This document shows, in pieces, positions 24,616 through 35,695 of a DNA stretch of 64,000 nucleotides. Origin of the DNA: Xanthomonas sp. (GTDB lineage Bacteria > Pseudomonadota > Gammaproteobacteria > Xanthomonadales > Xanthomonadaceae); contig JADFDQ010000013.1 of NCBI GenBank assembly GCA_018262705.1, forward strand, positions 1 to 64,000, in the 5' to 3' direction. The translations under genes were made by a program, and so were the position numbers. Below the pieces are notes generated by a model. That model saw nothing but the letters and a program-made list of their open reading frames with translations. It was not told the origin of the DNA and did no database searches. Numbering within the stretch: position 1 is the first letter of the stretch; each line of letters opens with the position of its first letter.

Positions 24616-27495
24616 ATGTCGAGGACGATGAACGTTCCATCGACTGCTGCCAGGCCGCCCAACCTCGATACTGCCGGAAAGCAGCGTCGGGGTCTGTTGG
24701 CCGGGGTGGCGGAACGCCTGGCAAAGACCCTGCCGATCGGTGCAAGGGTGCGGCTGTCGTGGCAGCACCCGACCCTGGGCGCGGGCAGTGAAACCGCGGC
24801 GACCGGCGAGCCGGTCACGGTCGGGGCGCTGCGCCTGGGCTGGACCGGTCAGGATGGCATCATCCTCAATGTCGTCGCCAGCCATGTGCGCCCCTGGCCC
24901 GAGGGGATCGAGCAGTTCTGGCCGGAGAGCGCGCGGCAATTGGTGGACATGGCGGCGCAGGCGGTGTTCACCGCGCGCCGGATCGAATCGCTGCAGCGTT
25001 CCGAATTGCTGCGCCAGGCATTGTTTGAAATCGCCGATCTGGCCAGCGGCACGCTCGACCTGCCGATCATGCTGCGCAAGGTGCATTCGATCGTCGGCGA
25101 GCTGATGTACGCCGAGAATTTCTACATCGTCCTGTACGACGACGTGCGGCAGACGATGCGCTTCCTCTATTTCGTCGACCAGCTCGATCCGTGGGTCAAC
25201 GATCCGGATCAGGAAATTCCGGTCACCGAAGAAGAGAACACGCTGACCATGCACCTGCTGCGCAGCGGAGAGACGCTGCGCGGGCCGTCGACGATGCTGC
25301 GCGAGATGTTCGGCGTCCCCGATCAGCCCGAGAACGGGCCGGACAGCGCCGATTGGCTGGGCGTGCCGATGAGCCGCGATGAGCGGGTCGCCGGAGCGCT
25401 GGTTGTCCAGAACTACCGTCAGGCCAACGTCTACAGCGAGGACGATCGCATCCTGCTGGCGTTCGTCGCCCAACATGTGTTGACCGCGCTGGAACGCCGC
25501 GAGACCCGCAAGCAGCTGGAGCTGCGCGTGGCCGAGCGCACCGCCGAACTGCGAAGCGCCAACGAGGAGCTGCAGGTCGAGATCATCGAGCGCAAACGGG
25601 TGCAGGAAATCCAGCGTGCCCTGTACCGGATCGCCGAGCTGTCGCTGATCAGCGAGAGCGTCGGGCACTTTTACGCGGAAGTCCATGACATCGTCAGCGG
25701 CCTGCTGTACGCGCGCAATTTCTACATCGCGATGCTGTCCGAAGACGGGAAGATGATCGAGTTCCCGTATTCGGTGGACGAACGCGATCCCGATCGCAAA
25801 CCGCGCAAACCCTCGCAGGGTTTGACCGAATACGTGCTGGAAAGCGGCAAGCCTCTGCTGGCCGACCGCAAGCGGATTATCGAACTCGAGGCCGAGGGCA
25901 AGCTGCGCAGCCACGGCGCGCACGCGACATGCTGGTTGGGCGTTCCGCTGACCCACGACGACAGGGTGGTCGGCGTGATCGCCGTGCAAAGCTATTCGGA
26001 GGAGTTCAAGTTCAGCCCCGGCGACCAGGACCTGCTGACCTTCGTGGCCATGCACATCGGCAGCAGCCTGGCGCGCAAGCAGGCGCAGGATCGGCTGCTG
26101 CAGGCCCACGCCGGGCTGGAGCAGCGCGTCAGCGAGCGCACCCGCGAACTGGCCGAGGCCAACGTCGAACTGGTCGAACAGATCAGCGAGCGGATGCGCG
26201 CCGAACGCAAGCTCATCCACCAGGCGATGCACGATGCGCTGACCGGGCTGCCCAACCGCCTGCAGCTGCTGGATCGGCTCGGGCGCGCGATTGTTGGCGC
26301 CAAGCGCGATCCGAACGTCTGTTTTGCGGTGCTGTTCATGGATCTGGATCGCTTCAAATTGGTCAACGACAGCGTCGGCCACGCCGTGGGCGATGAGCTG
26401 CTGATCGAAGCCGGGCGCCGGATCGTCGGCTGCGTGCGCGGCAGCGACGTGGTGGCTCGGCTGGGAGGCGACGAATTCGCCATCCTTGCCGAACAACTGG
26501 AAAGCCCGGAAAAGGCCGAAGAGCTGGCGCATCGCGTGCTGGCCTCGCTGTCGGCGCCGGTCTGGGTGGCCGGGCGCGAGCTGTTCCCCAGCGCCAGTAT
26601 CGGTATTGCCGTCTGGCATCCGCGCTACCACAGCGGCGAGGAAATGCTGCGCGACGCCGATGCCGCCATGTACCGTGCCAAGCAGGATGGGCGCGATCGC
26701 TGCGCCTTGTTCGACGAACAGATGCATCGCGAAGCCACCCGCAGCCTCGACCTCGAAGCGGACATGCGGCGGGCGATCCAGTCCGAGCAATTCCTGCCGT
26801 ACTACCAGCCGATCGTCGATATCCTCGGCGGTCGGATCTTCGGGCACGAAGCGCTGCTGCGCTGGCAACACGAGCAACTCGGTCTGCTGCTGCCGGGTCA
26901 GTTCCTGGACATCGGCGAAGACAGCGGCTTGATCGAACAGGTCGATTGGCAAATATACGCCCGCGTCATCGCGGACATGGCCAGACATCCGGAAATGCCG
27001 GGATATGTCGCGGTCAACGTGTCGCCGCGACATTTTCGGGTTGCCGATTTTGCTGCCCGCCTGTTGGCGCTGGTTGAAGGTGCGGGACTGGCGCCGGAGC
27101 GGCTGCGCGTGGAGATCACCGAAGTGGCGCTGCTGGACGATGCGCCGCGCACCCGCGAGTGTCTCGACTTGCTGAAGCAACGTGGAATTTTGGCGCAGCT
27201 GGACGATTTCGGGACCGGATTCTCCGCGCTGTCGTACCTGCACCGGTTCCCGATCGCCAGCTTGAAGATCGACCGCAGCTTCGTCGCCGGGCTGGAAGGC
27301 AAGGTGCGCCACGAGAGCATCGCGGTGATCCGCGCGATCATCGCGCTGGCCGGCAGCCTCAACATCGAGCTGATCGCCGAGGGCGTTGAGACCGAAGGCC
27401 AGCGCCAGACCTTGATCGAACTGGGCTGCACCCACGCTCAGGGGTTTTTGTTCGGGCGTCCCGCACCGCTGCTGGAGCAAGCGACCGGGGAGTGA
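24616..27495 (+). CDS. GAF-GAF-GGDEF-EAL cyclic-di-GMP turnover protein
   Basis: This soluble 959-residue protein has two GAF sensor domains (about residues 130-295 and 330-485). Each is followed by a coiled coil containing RVAERTAEL or RVSERTREL. A diguanylate cyclase domain follows, with intact GGDEF at 617-621 and an inhibitory I-site RGSD five residues upstream. The phosphodiesterase domain has EALLRW at 745, DDFGTGFSALSYL, KIDRSFV and EGVET, so both catalytic sites look complete. The GAF ligand is unknown. No transmembrane segment is visible. I start at ATG 24616 with AGGGG upstream; ATG 24628 is the alternative. Confidence 0.95.
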   Translation: MSRTMNVPSTAARPPNLDTAGKQRRGLLAGVAERLAKTLPIGARVRLSWQHPTLGAGSETAATGEPVTVGALRLGWTGQDGIILNVVASHVRPWPEGIEQFWPESARQLVDMAAQAVFTARRIESLQRSELLRQALFEIADLASGTLDLPIMLRKVHSIVGELMYAENFYIVLYDDVRQTMRFLYFVDQLDPWVNDPDQEIPVTEEENTLTMHLLRSGETLRGPSTMLREMFGVPDQPENGPDSADWLGVPMSRDERVAGALVVQNYRQANVYSEDDRILLAFVAQHVLTALERRETRKQLELRVAERTAELRSANEELQVEIIERKRVQEIQRALYRIAELSLISESVGHFYAEVHDIVSGLLYARNFYIAMLSEDGKMIEFPYSVDERDPDRKPRKPSQGLTEYVLESGKPLLADRKRIIELEAEGKLRSHGAHATCWLGVPLTHDDRVVGVIAVQSYSEEFKFSPGDQDLLTFVAMHIGSSLARKQAQDRLLQAHAGLEQRVSERTRELAEANVELVEQISERMRAERKLIHQAMHDALTGLPNRLQLLDRLGRAIVGAKRDPNVCFAVLFMDLDRFKLVNDSVGHAVGDELLIEAGRRIVGCVRGSDVVARLGGDEFAILAEQLESPEKAEELAHRVLASLSAPVWVAGRELFPSASIGIAVWHPRYHSGEEMLRDADAAMYRAKQDGRDRCALFDEQMHREATRSLDLEADMRRAIQSEQFLPYYQPIVDILGGRIFGHEALLRWQHEQLGLLLPGQFLDIGEDSGLIEQVDWQIYARVIADMARHPEMPGYVAVNVSPRHFRVADFAARLLALVEGAGLAPERLRVEITEVALLDDAPRTRECLDLLKQRGILAQLDDFGTGFSALSYLHRFPIASLKIDRSFVAGLEGKVRHESIAVIRAIIALAGSLNIELIAEGVETEGQRQTLIELGCTHAQGFLFGRPAPLLEQATGE

Positions 27496-27532
27496 GCCTG
27501 CGCCCGGATTGTGATCGCAATCCTCGGGAACC

Positions 27533-28945
27533 TCAATCCTCGGGAATTGCGCCGGTAACGAGAAGTTGCAGTTGGCCGTCGCCGACGCGCGCGCTGGCGC
27601 GCTCGCCGATCGCGACATCGGTCAGCGTGCGCACGATTGTGCCGTCCACCCGCTGCAGGATGCTGTAGCCGCGTGCGATCGTGGCCAGCGGGCTGATGGC
27701 GTGCAGGGAGCGCGCCAGTGCCGCCAGATGCAGCGCGTCATGCTGCAGGCGCTGGCCGATCAGCGAGCGTGGTCGGTCGGCCAGGAACCCCAAGCGCTCG
27801 TGCAGGCGTTGCAGACGATGACGCGGATGATTGGCGCGCAGCTGCGCCGCCAGTGCCTGCAGCCGCTGGCGCGAATGGCTGACGCGCTGGCGCGGATGCT
27901 GTGCCTGCAGCCGCAGCGTCAGTCCTTGCAGGCGACTGCTTGCCAGCTGCAGCCGACGCTGCTGAAGGTTGTCCAACTGCGATCGGGTGCGTTCGACGCG
28001 CTGCTGCCACAGTTCCAACCGCGCCTGCGGCCGCAGCGCGTGCAGGCGCAGGAAGGCGCGGTCGGCGCGCTGCGCGCGTTCGCGCAGGCCGGTTGCCGAC
28101 AGAGCCTGCAGGCGCCGGTGCAGGGCGGACAGCCGCAAGCGCAGATCGCTGGCATCGGGAACCAGCAGTTCAGCCGCAGCCGAGGGCGCCGGCGCGCGCA
28201 GATCGGCGGCAAAATCGGCCAGGGTGAAATCGGTTTCATGGCCGACCGCGGAGATCACCGGCGTCGCGCAGGCCGCGATACTCCGAGCCAGCGCTTCGTC
28301 ATTGAACGCCCACAGGTCTTCCAGCGAACCGCCACCGCGCGCCAGCACCAACACGTCGTAGCGCGCGCTGGCGTCAGCCTTCAGGAGCAGCGTGCGGATC
28401 TGCGCCGCAGCGGTTGTGCCCTGCACCGGCACCGGCAGCAATTCGACTTCAACCAGCGGAAAACGCCGACGCAGCACGCTGAGGATGTCGCGGATCACCG
28501 CGCCGGACGGTGAAGTCAGCACGCCCAGTCGGCGTGGAAAGGCGGGCAGGGCGCGCTTGCGTGCGTCGTCGAACAGGCCTTCCGCGGCAAGCCTGGCCTT
28601 GAGCTGGTCGAATGCCCGCCGCAGCGCGCCTTCACCGGCTTCTTCCATGGTGTCCAGCACCAGCTGGTAGTCGCCGCGCGGTTCGTACAGGGTCAGCCGG
28701 CCGCGCACCCGCACCTGCATGCCGTCGCGCGGAACGAATTTCAACCATTGGCTCTTGGGCTTGAACAGCGCGCAGCGCACCGCCGCGCGTGCATCCTTGA
28801 GGCTGAAATAAATGTGCCCCGAAGCCGGACGGGTGAGGCCGCTGAGTTCGCCTTCGACCAGCACCGCGGGAAAGCTGCCTTCGAGCAAATCGCGGGCGAG
28901 CGCGTTGAGCTGGCTGGGGGTAAGGGTGGCGTCGCTGCGTTGCAT
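27533..28945 (-). CDS. xseA: exodeoxyribonuclease VII large subunit XseA
   Basis: XseA is the catalytic subunit of ExoVII, which degrades single-stranded DNA. The 470-residue protein has an N-terminal OB fold (residues 20-105, [20 protein letters not shown]), the catalytic core with [15 protein letters not shown] and a long coiled-coil C-terminal half rich in Arg, Gln and Leu. The small subunit gene xseB lies separately at 52143-52406, an arrangement common in proteobacteria. The gene converges with the GGDEF-EAL gene. Confidence 0.95.
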   Translation of the reverse strand: MQRSDATLTPSQLNALARDLLEGSFPAVLVEGELSGLTRPASGHIYFSLKDARAAVRCALFKPKSQWLKFVPRDGMQVRVRGRLTLYEPRGDYQLVLDTMEEAGEGALRRAFDQLKARLAAEGLFDDARKRALPAFPRRLGVLTSPSGAVIRDILSVLRRRFPLVEVELLPVPVQGTTAAAQIRTLLLKADASARYDVLVLARGGGSLEDLWAFNDEALARSIAACATPVISAVGHETDFTLADFAADLRAPAPSAAAELLVPDASDLRLRLSALHRRLQALSATGLRERAQRADRAFLRLHALRPQARLELWQQRVERTRSQLDNLQQRRLQLASSRLQGLTLRLQAQHPRQRVSHSRQRLQALAAQLRANHPRHRLQRLHERLGFLADRPRSLIGQRLQHDALHLAALARSLHAISPLATIARGYSILQRVDGTIVRTLTDVAIGERASARVGDGQLQLLVTGAIPED

Positions 28946-29013
28946 CTGCGCATGTTAGCGCGCGAACTGGCACAGGCCATGTCGGCAAGGCTCGAACGGC
29001 ATAAAATGCGCGG

Positions 29014-30285
<1,272 letters not shown>

Positions 30286-30621
30286 TCGGGCGTTTTGCTA
30301 CTCGCCAAAGGCACGGCTTTCCCGGATGCAAATGTCGTGAGCGGGGCCGGGTCGGGCGTCCTAGGGCGCGAATGTCCTCCGGCGCCGACCTGCGGCCGAC
30401 GCCTCCCCCTTGACTTCGCGCCCAAGGGCATTCGCCCTGGCCTTTCGAATCGACTGTTAGGACAGCCGCGTTCCTCCGTCCAGCCGGAATTTTCTGTTCG
30501 GCCCGCCCGCTGTCTTGGCTGAGCCCATCAGCCACGAAAGCTGCGCGACAAGAACGCCGACCATCCCTGGCCGGCGCGAAGTCCAGCGGCTTGCGTGCAA
30601 GCAGCACGCAGCCCGGAGCAT
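30286..30621. other. non-coding stretch with short palindromes
   Basis: No credible gene is seen between ispG and cysK, which converge here. The stretch holds an imperfect hairpin GCCGACCA-TCCC-TGGCCGGC near 30557-30576 and a GCTTGC-GT-GCAAGC palindrome near 30590. Both resemble the TCCC-loop hairpins found elsewhere in the window. Confidence 0.6.
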
Positions 30622-31581
30622 TCAGCCCTGCGCGGCCAGCCAGTCGTCGTCGCTGCCTTCGTTGAGCTCGCCCCACAGCGGCGAAGAGAAATAGCGCTCG
30701 CCGGTGTCCGGCAGCACCGCCAGTAGAACCGTGCCTTCCGGCGCGGTTTCGGCGATCTTGATCGCCGTGGCGGCGGTGGCACCCGATGAAATGCCGACGA
30801 AAATGCCTTCCTCGGCGGCCAGCCGGCGCGAGGTGGCGATGGCTTCCTCGTCGGTGACGGTGCGCAGTTCGTCATAGGCCTTGCGGTTGATGACCGCCGG
30901 CACGAAATCCGGAGTCCAGCCCTGGATCTTGTGCGGATGCCACTCGTCGCCCTTGAGCAGCGCCGCGCCGGCCGGCTCGGTGCCGATGATCCGGGTGTCA
31001 GGACGGGCGACTTTCAGCACTTCTCCAACGCCGGTCAGGGTGCCGCCGCTGCCCCAGCCGCTGACGAAATAATCAAGGCGCTTGCCGGCGAAGTCGCTCA
31101 GGATTTCCGCGGCCGTGGTCTGCCGGTGGTAGGCCGGATTGGCCGGGTTGGTGAACTGGCTGGCCCAGAACCAGCCGTGCTTTTCGGACAGTTCCTTGGC
31201 CTTTTCCACCATGCCCACGCCGCGCGCCGCGGCCGGGGTCAGGATGACCTTGGCGCCGTAGGCGCGCATCGCCTTGCGGCGTTCGATCGAAAAGGTTTCC
31301 GTCATCACCGCCACGAACTTGTAGCCGCGCGCGGCGGCGATCATGGCCAGCGCGATGCCAGTGTTGCCGGAAGTCGCTTCAACGATGGTGTCGCCGGGCT
31401 TGAGCAGGCCGCGGCGTTCGGCGTCGAGGATCACGCCGAGGCCTAGGCGGTCCTTGACCGAGCCGCCGGGGTTGAAGGATTCGGCCTTGACATAGACGAT
31501 CGCGTGCTTCGGCGCGAGACGCTGCAGTTTGATGACCGGGGTGTTGCCGACGGCTTCGAGAATATTGTTGTAGATAGCCAT
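30622..31581 (-). CDS. cysK: cysteine synthase A (O-acetylserine sulfhydrylase)
   Basis: CysK makes cysteine from O-acetylserine and sulfide. The 319-residue fold type II PLP enzyme has Lys43 in GGSVKDRLG for the Schiff base and the phosphate-binding loop TSGNTGIA (70-77). The later GTEPAGAALL and VGISSGA are typical. The deleted cysG remnant sits immediately upstream, and cysB, the regulator, is divergent beyond it; this is the sulfur-assimilation neighbourhood of Lysobacterales. Confidence 0.95.
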   Translation of the reverse strand: MAIYNNILEAVGNTPVIKLQRLAPKHAIVYVKAESFNPGGSVKDRLGLGVILDAERRGLLKPGDTIVEATSGNTGIALAMIAAARGYKFVAVMTETFSIERRKAMRAYGAKVILTPAAARGVGMVEKAKELSEKHGWFWASQFTNPANPAYHRQTTAAEILSDFAGKRLDYFVSGWGSGGTLTGVGEVLKVARPDTRIIGTEPAGAALLKGDEWHPHKIQGWTPDFVPAVINRKAYDELRTVTDEEAIATSRRLAAEEGIFVGISSGATAATAIKIAETAPEGTVLLAVLPDTGERYFSSPLWGELNEGSDDDWLAAQG

Positions 31582-31611
31582 TGTTTCGGATCCTTGGGTT
31601 TGAAATTGAAT

Positions 31612-31854
31612 TCATGCGGCTTGGGCGAAGTCATGATGGCGACATCGTTCGTGTGTCGATGTGATGGCTGCGTCGCCGAACCAGTGCAGCGCGTTGGCAT
31701 AAGCAGCAACAGCGCCGACGATCAGCAGGGCAGGCGCTTCCAGCAGCGCGTTGACTTTGCGTGCGGCCGCGCCGCCGCTGCCGACCACCAGCACCCGGCC
31801 GCCGCGCAGCTCGAGAAACAGCGGGAACAGCGCTGACGAAAAAGAACCTAGCAT
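31612..31854 (-). pseudogene. cysG: cysG (siroheme synthase) remnant with large internal deletion
   Basis: The 80-codon frame begins with the CysG N-terminal dinucleotide-binding segment (LFPLFLELRGGRVLVVGSGG, then AAARKVNALLEA). It jumps directly to the C-terminal end typical of CysG (PALLIVGAVAAYANALHWFG). Nearly all of the roughly 460-residue protein is missing, yet the frame is kept across the junction. The position between cysK and cysB is where an intact cysG is usually found. The product cannot be a functional siroheme synthase. It could be an assembly artefact, but the sequence is continuous here. Confidence 0.75.
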
Positions 31855-32004
31855 GCGGCCACGGTAGGCCGCGTTTTGACGAATCGGAAATGGTGGCAGG
31901 ATTTCCGCATATGCTTGGATGGCATAAGCGGCCAATGGAATGCATTCCAGAGCCGTGTAAAAAACATCGCGTCATAAAGGTAAAGCGATATATAGGATGC
32001 CGCC

Positions 32005-32967
32005 ATGACCCTGATCCAGCTCCGCTACCTCGTCGCCATCGCCGATTCCGGCTTCAACATCACGCTGGCGGCCGAGCGCGTGCATGCCACCCAGCCAGGT
32101 CTGTCCAAGCAGCTCAAACAGCTTGAGGATGAACTCGGCTTCCAGCTGTTCCGGCGCAAGGGGCGCAGCCTGCTGGGTGTGGCGCCAGCCGGGGTCAAGG
32201 TGATCGACTACGCGCGCCGGATCCTTGCCGAAGCCGCCAACATCCGCAGCTATGCGGCCAACGAGCGCGGCGAATACCGCGGCCGCCTGCGCATCGCCAC
32301 CACCCACACCCAGGCGCGCTACGTCCTGCCCAAGGTGATTGCGGAAGTCACCAAGCAGTATCCGGAAGTCAGCGTGGATTTGTTCGCGGCCGGCGATTCC
32401 GAGGTGCTGACCAAGCTGGATGAAACGGATTTCGCACTGGTCAGCAGCGCCGGCGGCACGCCCGACAGCAACGGCCTTGCGATTCCGCTGTTCCGCTGGA
32501 AACGCGTCCTTCTGGTTCCAAGGGACCATCCGCTGGCGAAGCTTGATGGCGCGCCCAGCGTGGTGGAGCTGGCGCGCTTCCCGCTGATTTCCTACGAATC
32601 CTCGCACCAGCCGGAATCGTCGCTGCAGCGCACGTTTGCTGCTGCCGGGGTGACACCGCAGATCGCGCTGACTGCGCGTGACGCGAACCTGATCGAAGCT
32701 TATGTCCGCGCCGGTCTCGGCGCGGGCCTGCTCGCGGAAATGGCGGTCGGTGAGCGCGAGATCGATGACCTGCGCGTGGTGGAAGCGCCGGCAGAATTGC
32801 CGGAATGCATCACCTGGGCGATCGTCCCGCGCGGGCGCGTGCTGCGCGAATATGCGCTGGCTCTGCTGCACGGGCTGGCGCCGCAGATCGACGCGCGCGA
32901 CCTGCGCCGCATTCTCGAAGGCAACCTGCCGCCGCTGTGGCCGGAGCCGCCGCGCTGGGAGCCGTGA
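32005..32967 (+). CDS. cysB: CysB-type LysR regulator of sulfur assimilation
   Basis: This 320-residue LysR-family activator has an N-terminal winged HTH (TLIQLRYLVAIADSGFNITL, then AAERVHATQPGLSKQLKQLE) and a substrate-binding domain from about residue 90. CysB proteins sense N-acetylserine and control the sulfate-reduction and cysteine genes. Its divergent orientation from cysK and from the cysG remnant supports the assignment. A short TATATA lies 12 bp upstream of the start and is a possible -10. The stop is followed by a hairpin cluster shared with the convergent tonB gene. Confidence 0.88.
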   Translation: MTLIQLRYLVAIADSGFNITLAAERVHATQPGLSKQLKQLEDELGFQLFRRKGRSLLGVAPAGVKVIDYARRILAEAANIRSYAANERGEYRGRLRIATTHTQARYVLPKVIAEVTKQYPEVSVDLFAAGDSEVLTKLDETDFALVSSAGGTPDSNGLAIPLFRWKRVLLVPRDHPLAKLDGAPSVVELARFPLISYESSHQPESSLQRTFAAAGVTPQIALTARDANLIEAYVRAGLGAGLLAEMAVGEREIDDLRVVEAPAELPECITWAIVPRGRVLREYALALLHGLAPQIDARDLRRILEGNLPPLWPEPPRWEP

Positions 32968-33132
32968 ACGTCGGCCTCGGCCGATCGTTTCTGTCTACCG
33001 ATCAAAGTGCAGTCCGCACTCGCGGCGCAATCCGAAGCAGCGCGTTTGCGACGGCGTCATGCCGGGCTGCAGCGGGCGGGTGGTGTGAAGCATGTGCATT
33101 CATTGGTTCATGCTGGCCGCGCATGGCGACCA

Positions 33133-33187
33133 ATCGGCATAACGACATGCCGATAGAAGCTGCCGCAGGCGGCACGTCCCTGTGCCG
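33133..33187. repeat. three adjacent hairpins between cysB and tonB
   Basis: The hairpins are ATCGGCAT-AACGAC-ATGCCGAT (33133-33154), GCCGC-AG-GCGGC (33162-33173) and CGGCAC-GTCCCT-GTGCCG (33170-33187). They lie just past the 3' end of the minus-strand tonB gene and may stop transcription from both sides. No T-run follows, so ordinary rho-independent termination is doubtful. Confidence 0.65.
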
Positions 33188-33202
33188 GAATCCGCTGCAA
33201 AT

Positions 33203-33907
33203 TCAGCGCTGCGGTGCAAACGTGATCGGAACCAGTCCGTAGGCCTGTACCGCCGTTCCATTGCGCACGGCGGGCTGGAACAGCCAGCGCGCCAGCACTT
33301 GCTCGCGCGCCGCATCGTCCAGTTCGCGGTAGCCGCTGCTGCGTTCGATCATCACATGCAGCGGTTGGCCATCGACGTCGACAAGGATGCGCAGCAGCAC
33401 GGTGCCACCGAGGCCGCGGCGCATGGCGTTGCGTGGATAGGCCGGCGGCGGCGCGCTGCGATAGGCCAGTTGCACCGGAGTGGACTCGATGCCGGATCCG
33501 AAATCGGTGACAGGGCCGGAACCGGTCGCCGTGTCGTCGATCGGTGTGGTGACTTCGGCGTTGGACAGCGCGTTGCTGGAGGTCGTGTACGTTGGGGTGG
33601 CGACGCGCGGAGGCGTCACGATGTCGCGGACGACCGGCGCCGGCCTGGGCTTGATCGGATCGCTGCGAATCGGCGCGGTCATGATCGGCGGCGTCTTCGG
33701 GATGATCCGCAGGGTGATTCGCGGCGGGGCCGTCAGCGCCGCGGGAGGCGGCAGCGAGATCGGCACCATGACGAGGCCGAACAGCAGCAGGTTGAGCGCG
33801 ATCGCGGTACTGAGAGCGGCGATCCGGATCGGCTGCGGGTGCGGGCGTTCGGCCGGGGATGCCAGCGCGAAGCCGCCGGCGGTTGCGTGGGCGAGAGTCT
33901 GGATCAT
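33203..33907 (-). CDS. TonB-family energy transducer
   Basis: This 234-residue protein has a cytosolic N-terminus, one membrane span (about residues 30-48), a proline-rich periplasmic segment (50-110) and a C-terminal TonB domain (about 145-232) with AYRSAPPPAYPRNAMRRG and GTVLLRILVDVDG. TonB transmits proton-motive energy from ExbB-ExbD to outer membrane receptors; no exbBD genes are in the window. The start has a perfect AAGGAGG ribosome-binding site. Several TonB paralogues are usual in this group, so it may serve a specific receptor. Confidence 0.88.
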   Translation of the reverse strand: MIQTLAHATAGGFALASPAERPHPQPIRIAALSTAIALNLLLFGLVMVPISLPPPAALTAPPRITLRIIPKTPPIMTAPIRSDPIKPRPAPVVRDIVTPPRVATPTYTTSSNALSNAEVTTPIDDTATGSGPVTDFGSGIESTPVQLAYRSAPPPAYPRNAMRRGLGGTVLLRILVDVDGQPLHVMIERSSGYRELDDAAREQVLARWLFQPAVRNGTAVQAYGLVPITFAPQR

Positions 33908-34181
33908 GGTCGACCTCCTTCCGGAACGGATGCGGGAACCTCAAACCATGCAACGCACGGACGGCCGTGGTGGGGTTGCGATTTCGGCTCGGTCGTGGCG
34001 CGGCTTCAACTTGCCGCCGGTTCGTTTCTTATCGCAAGTCAGGGGACTGCACGCATCGATGGATGCAGTTCCCGGTCTGCTTGCGTGATGCAAGCGCAAT
34101 GGCTTGATTTGCCGTTGAAAATCGGAATTGTCCAGGCTTGCGACTTGGCTGAACGAAACGGAAACGTCGAAATTTCGCTGC

Positions 34182-34913
34182 TCAGTTGCCCAGTTCAAAC
34201 GCCACTTCGATGTGCACGCTCAGCGTGGTTTCGCCGCCGGCGATCGGCGTTGGAGCGGCGGCAGCGGACGCAACCCCCAGCATCCGCCTCCGCGGGACGG
34301 GTGCATCATCGCTGGTGCTGCCTTCCTGAATGCTGACGATGCGGCGCACCTTCGTGCCCAGTGCGTCTGCGTAAGTTTTCGCCTGTTCCATTGCGGCCTT
34401 GACCGCTGCGCGCCGTGCTTCGTCGTAAGCGGCGTCCGGATGTTCGATCCCGAAACTGGGCCCATTGATCTGGTTGGCACCATGGGCGATCAGGGCGTCG
34501 AGCACGGAGCCGAGTCGAGGCAGTTCGCGCAGCTTGACCGACACCGTGTTGGACGCCTGATAGCCGGTGATGACGGGCGGCTGGTTTTGTTCGTAACGGT
34601 ACTGCGGGCTTAGCGTGACGCTGCTGGTGCGGATGTCGCGTTCGGCGATTCCGGCGCTGCGCAGGGCGGCCAGCACTTGGGTCATTCGCGTGGCGTTCTC
34701 GCGCATGGCGGCGTCGGCTGCGCTTGCCTGCGTCACCACCCCCGCCGACACGGTGGCGAAATCGGGCGCGCGCGTGGACTGCCCGCTGGCCGAGACGTGG
34801 AGCATGGTGCCCTGCGCGGCGCTGGCGGTGGCGGGGGCGATTTGTTGTGCGGACGTGGTCATTGGCGCTGCGGCTGCGAGGAGAAGGGCCAGAAACAAGG
34901 ATCGCTTGGACAT
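34182..34913 (-). CDS. periplasmic SIMPL (DUF541) domain protein
   Basis: This 243-residue protein has a signal peptide (residues 1-22, ending TTSAQQ) and one SIMPL/DUF541 domain (about 36-240), recognisable from LHVSASGQSTRAPDFATVSA and AMEQAKTYADALG. Proteins of this family are periplasmic or outer-membrane associated and of unclear function; E. coli YggE is the best-known relative and has been linked to oxidative stress. It is separated from tonB by 274 bp without genes and is probably transcribed alone. Confidence 0.88.
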   Translation of the reverse strand: MSKRSLFLALLLAAAAPMTTSAQQIAPATASAAQGTMLHVSASGQSTRAPDFATVSAGVVTQASAADAAMRENATRMTQVLAALRSAGIAERDIRTSSVTLSPQYRYEQNQPPVITGYQASNTVSVKLRELPRLGSVLDALIAHGANQINGPSFGIEHPDAAYDEARRAAVKAAMEQAKTYADALGTKVRRIVSIQEGSTSDDAPVPRRRMLGVASAAAAPTPIAGGETTLSVHIEVAFELGN

Positions 34914-35125
34914 GGTGGACTTCCTGGATGGCGATAAAAAAAAGGAATTGCAAGGGTGAACTTCAGGGTTGATGCAGCTGTCAACGCGCCATGCCGCAGT
35001 TTGGGGTCAACGGCGCAAGGGACTGTGCGCTGCGTCAATAACCTGCATCTACCGGCCTGAACCGCGCCTGCCCCTGCGAAGCGCCCACGAGCGGAACGCT
35101 GAGCGTGTTGCCTTAGACTGCACGG

Positions 35126-35695
35126 ATGCTGCATCTTGCCTCGCGTTCCCCCCGCCGCGCCGAATTGCTGGCCCGCCTTGGCCTCGATTTCGGAGTGCTT
35201 GAACTCGACGTGCCGGAAGTTCAGGGCGCGAGCGAGCCGGCCTGCGATTACGTGCAGCGGGTGGCCCGTGAAAAAGCCGGCGCCGGCCTGCTCAAGGTGA
35301 TGGCGGTTTCGGGGGCGGTGGTTCTCGGCGCCGATACCGAAGTCATCCTCGATGGACAGGTGTTCGGCAAGCCGGCGGATGCGGAAGCTGCCGCAGCGAT
35401 GCTGTGCCGCTTGTCCGGCCGAACCCACGAGGTGCTGACTGCGCTGTCGCTGGTCTCGGCGGAGCGTGAAGCGCGGGCAAGCTCCATCACCCGGGTGACG
35501 GTTGAAGCGCTGTCGGAGGCCGGAATTGCGCGCTATCTGGCCGGCGGCGAGTGGCAGGGCAAGGCCGGCGCGTATGCGATCCAGGGGCGCTTCGAGGCGC
35601 ATGTCCCGCGCATCGACGGCAGCTATTCCGGGGTCATGGGCCTGCCGCTGAATGAAACCGCCGGCTTGCTGCGCCAATTTGGCGTGCTGCCATGA
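35126..35695 (+). CDS. maf: Maf-type nucleoside triphosphate pyrophosphatase
   Basis: This 189-residue Maf-fold protein hydrolyses non-canonical or excess dTTP/UTP to monophosphates (YhdE type by context). Motifs are ASRSPRRAELLARLG at the start, GADTEVILDG with the catalytic Asp near 70, and the late IDGSYSGVMGLPL. The stop overlaps the rng start by 4 bp (ATGA). The gene order maf-rng-yhdP-tldD is the same as in E. coli (yhdE-rng-yhdP-tldD), supporting YhdE orthology. Confidence 0.93.
   Translation: MLHLASRSPRRAELLARLGLDFGVLELDVPEVQGASEPACDYVQRVAREKAGAGLLKVMAVSGAVVLGADTEVILDGQVFGKPADAEAAAAMLCRLSGRTHEVLTALSLVSAEREARASSITRVTVEALSEAGIARYLAGGEWQGKAGAYAIQGRFEAHVPRIDGSYSGVMGLPLNETAGLLRQFGVLP

Noticed and set aside
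23902-27618. A 1238-codon minus-strand open frame
   Set aside because: Only its last 209 codons encode the sigma factor. The rest is antisense to the GGDEF-EAL gene, whose domains and catalytic motifs are intact.
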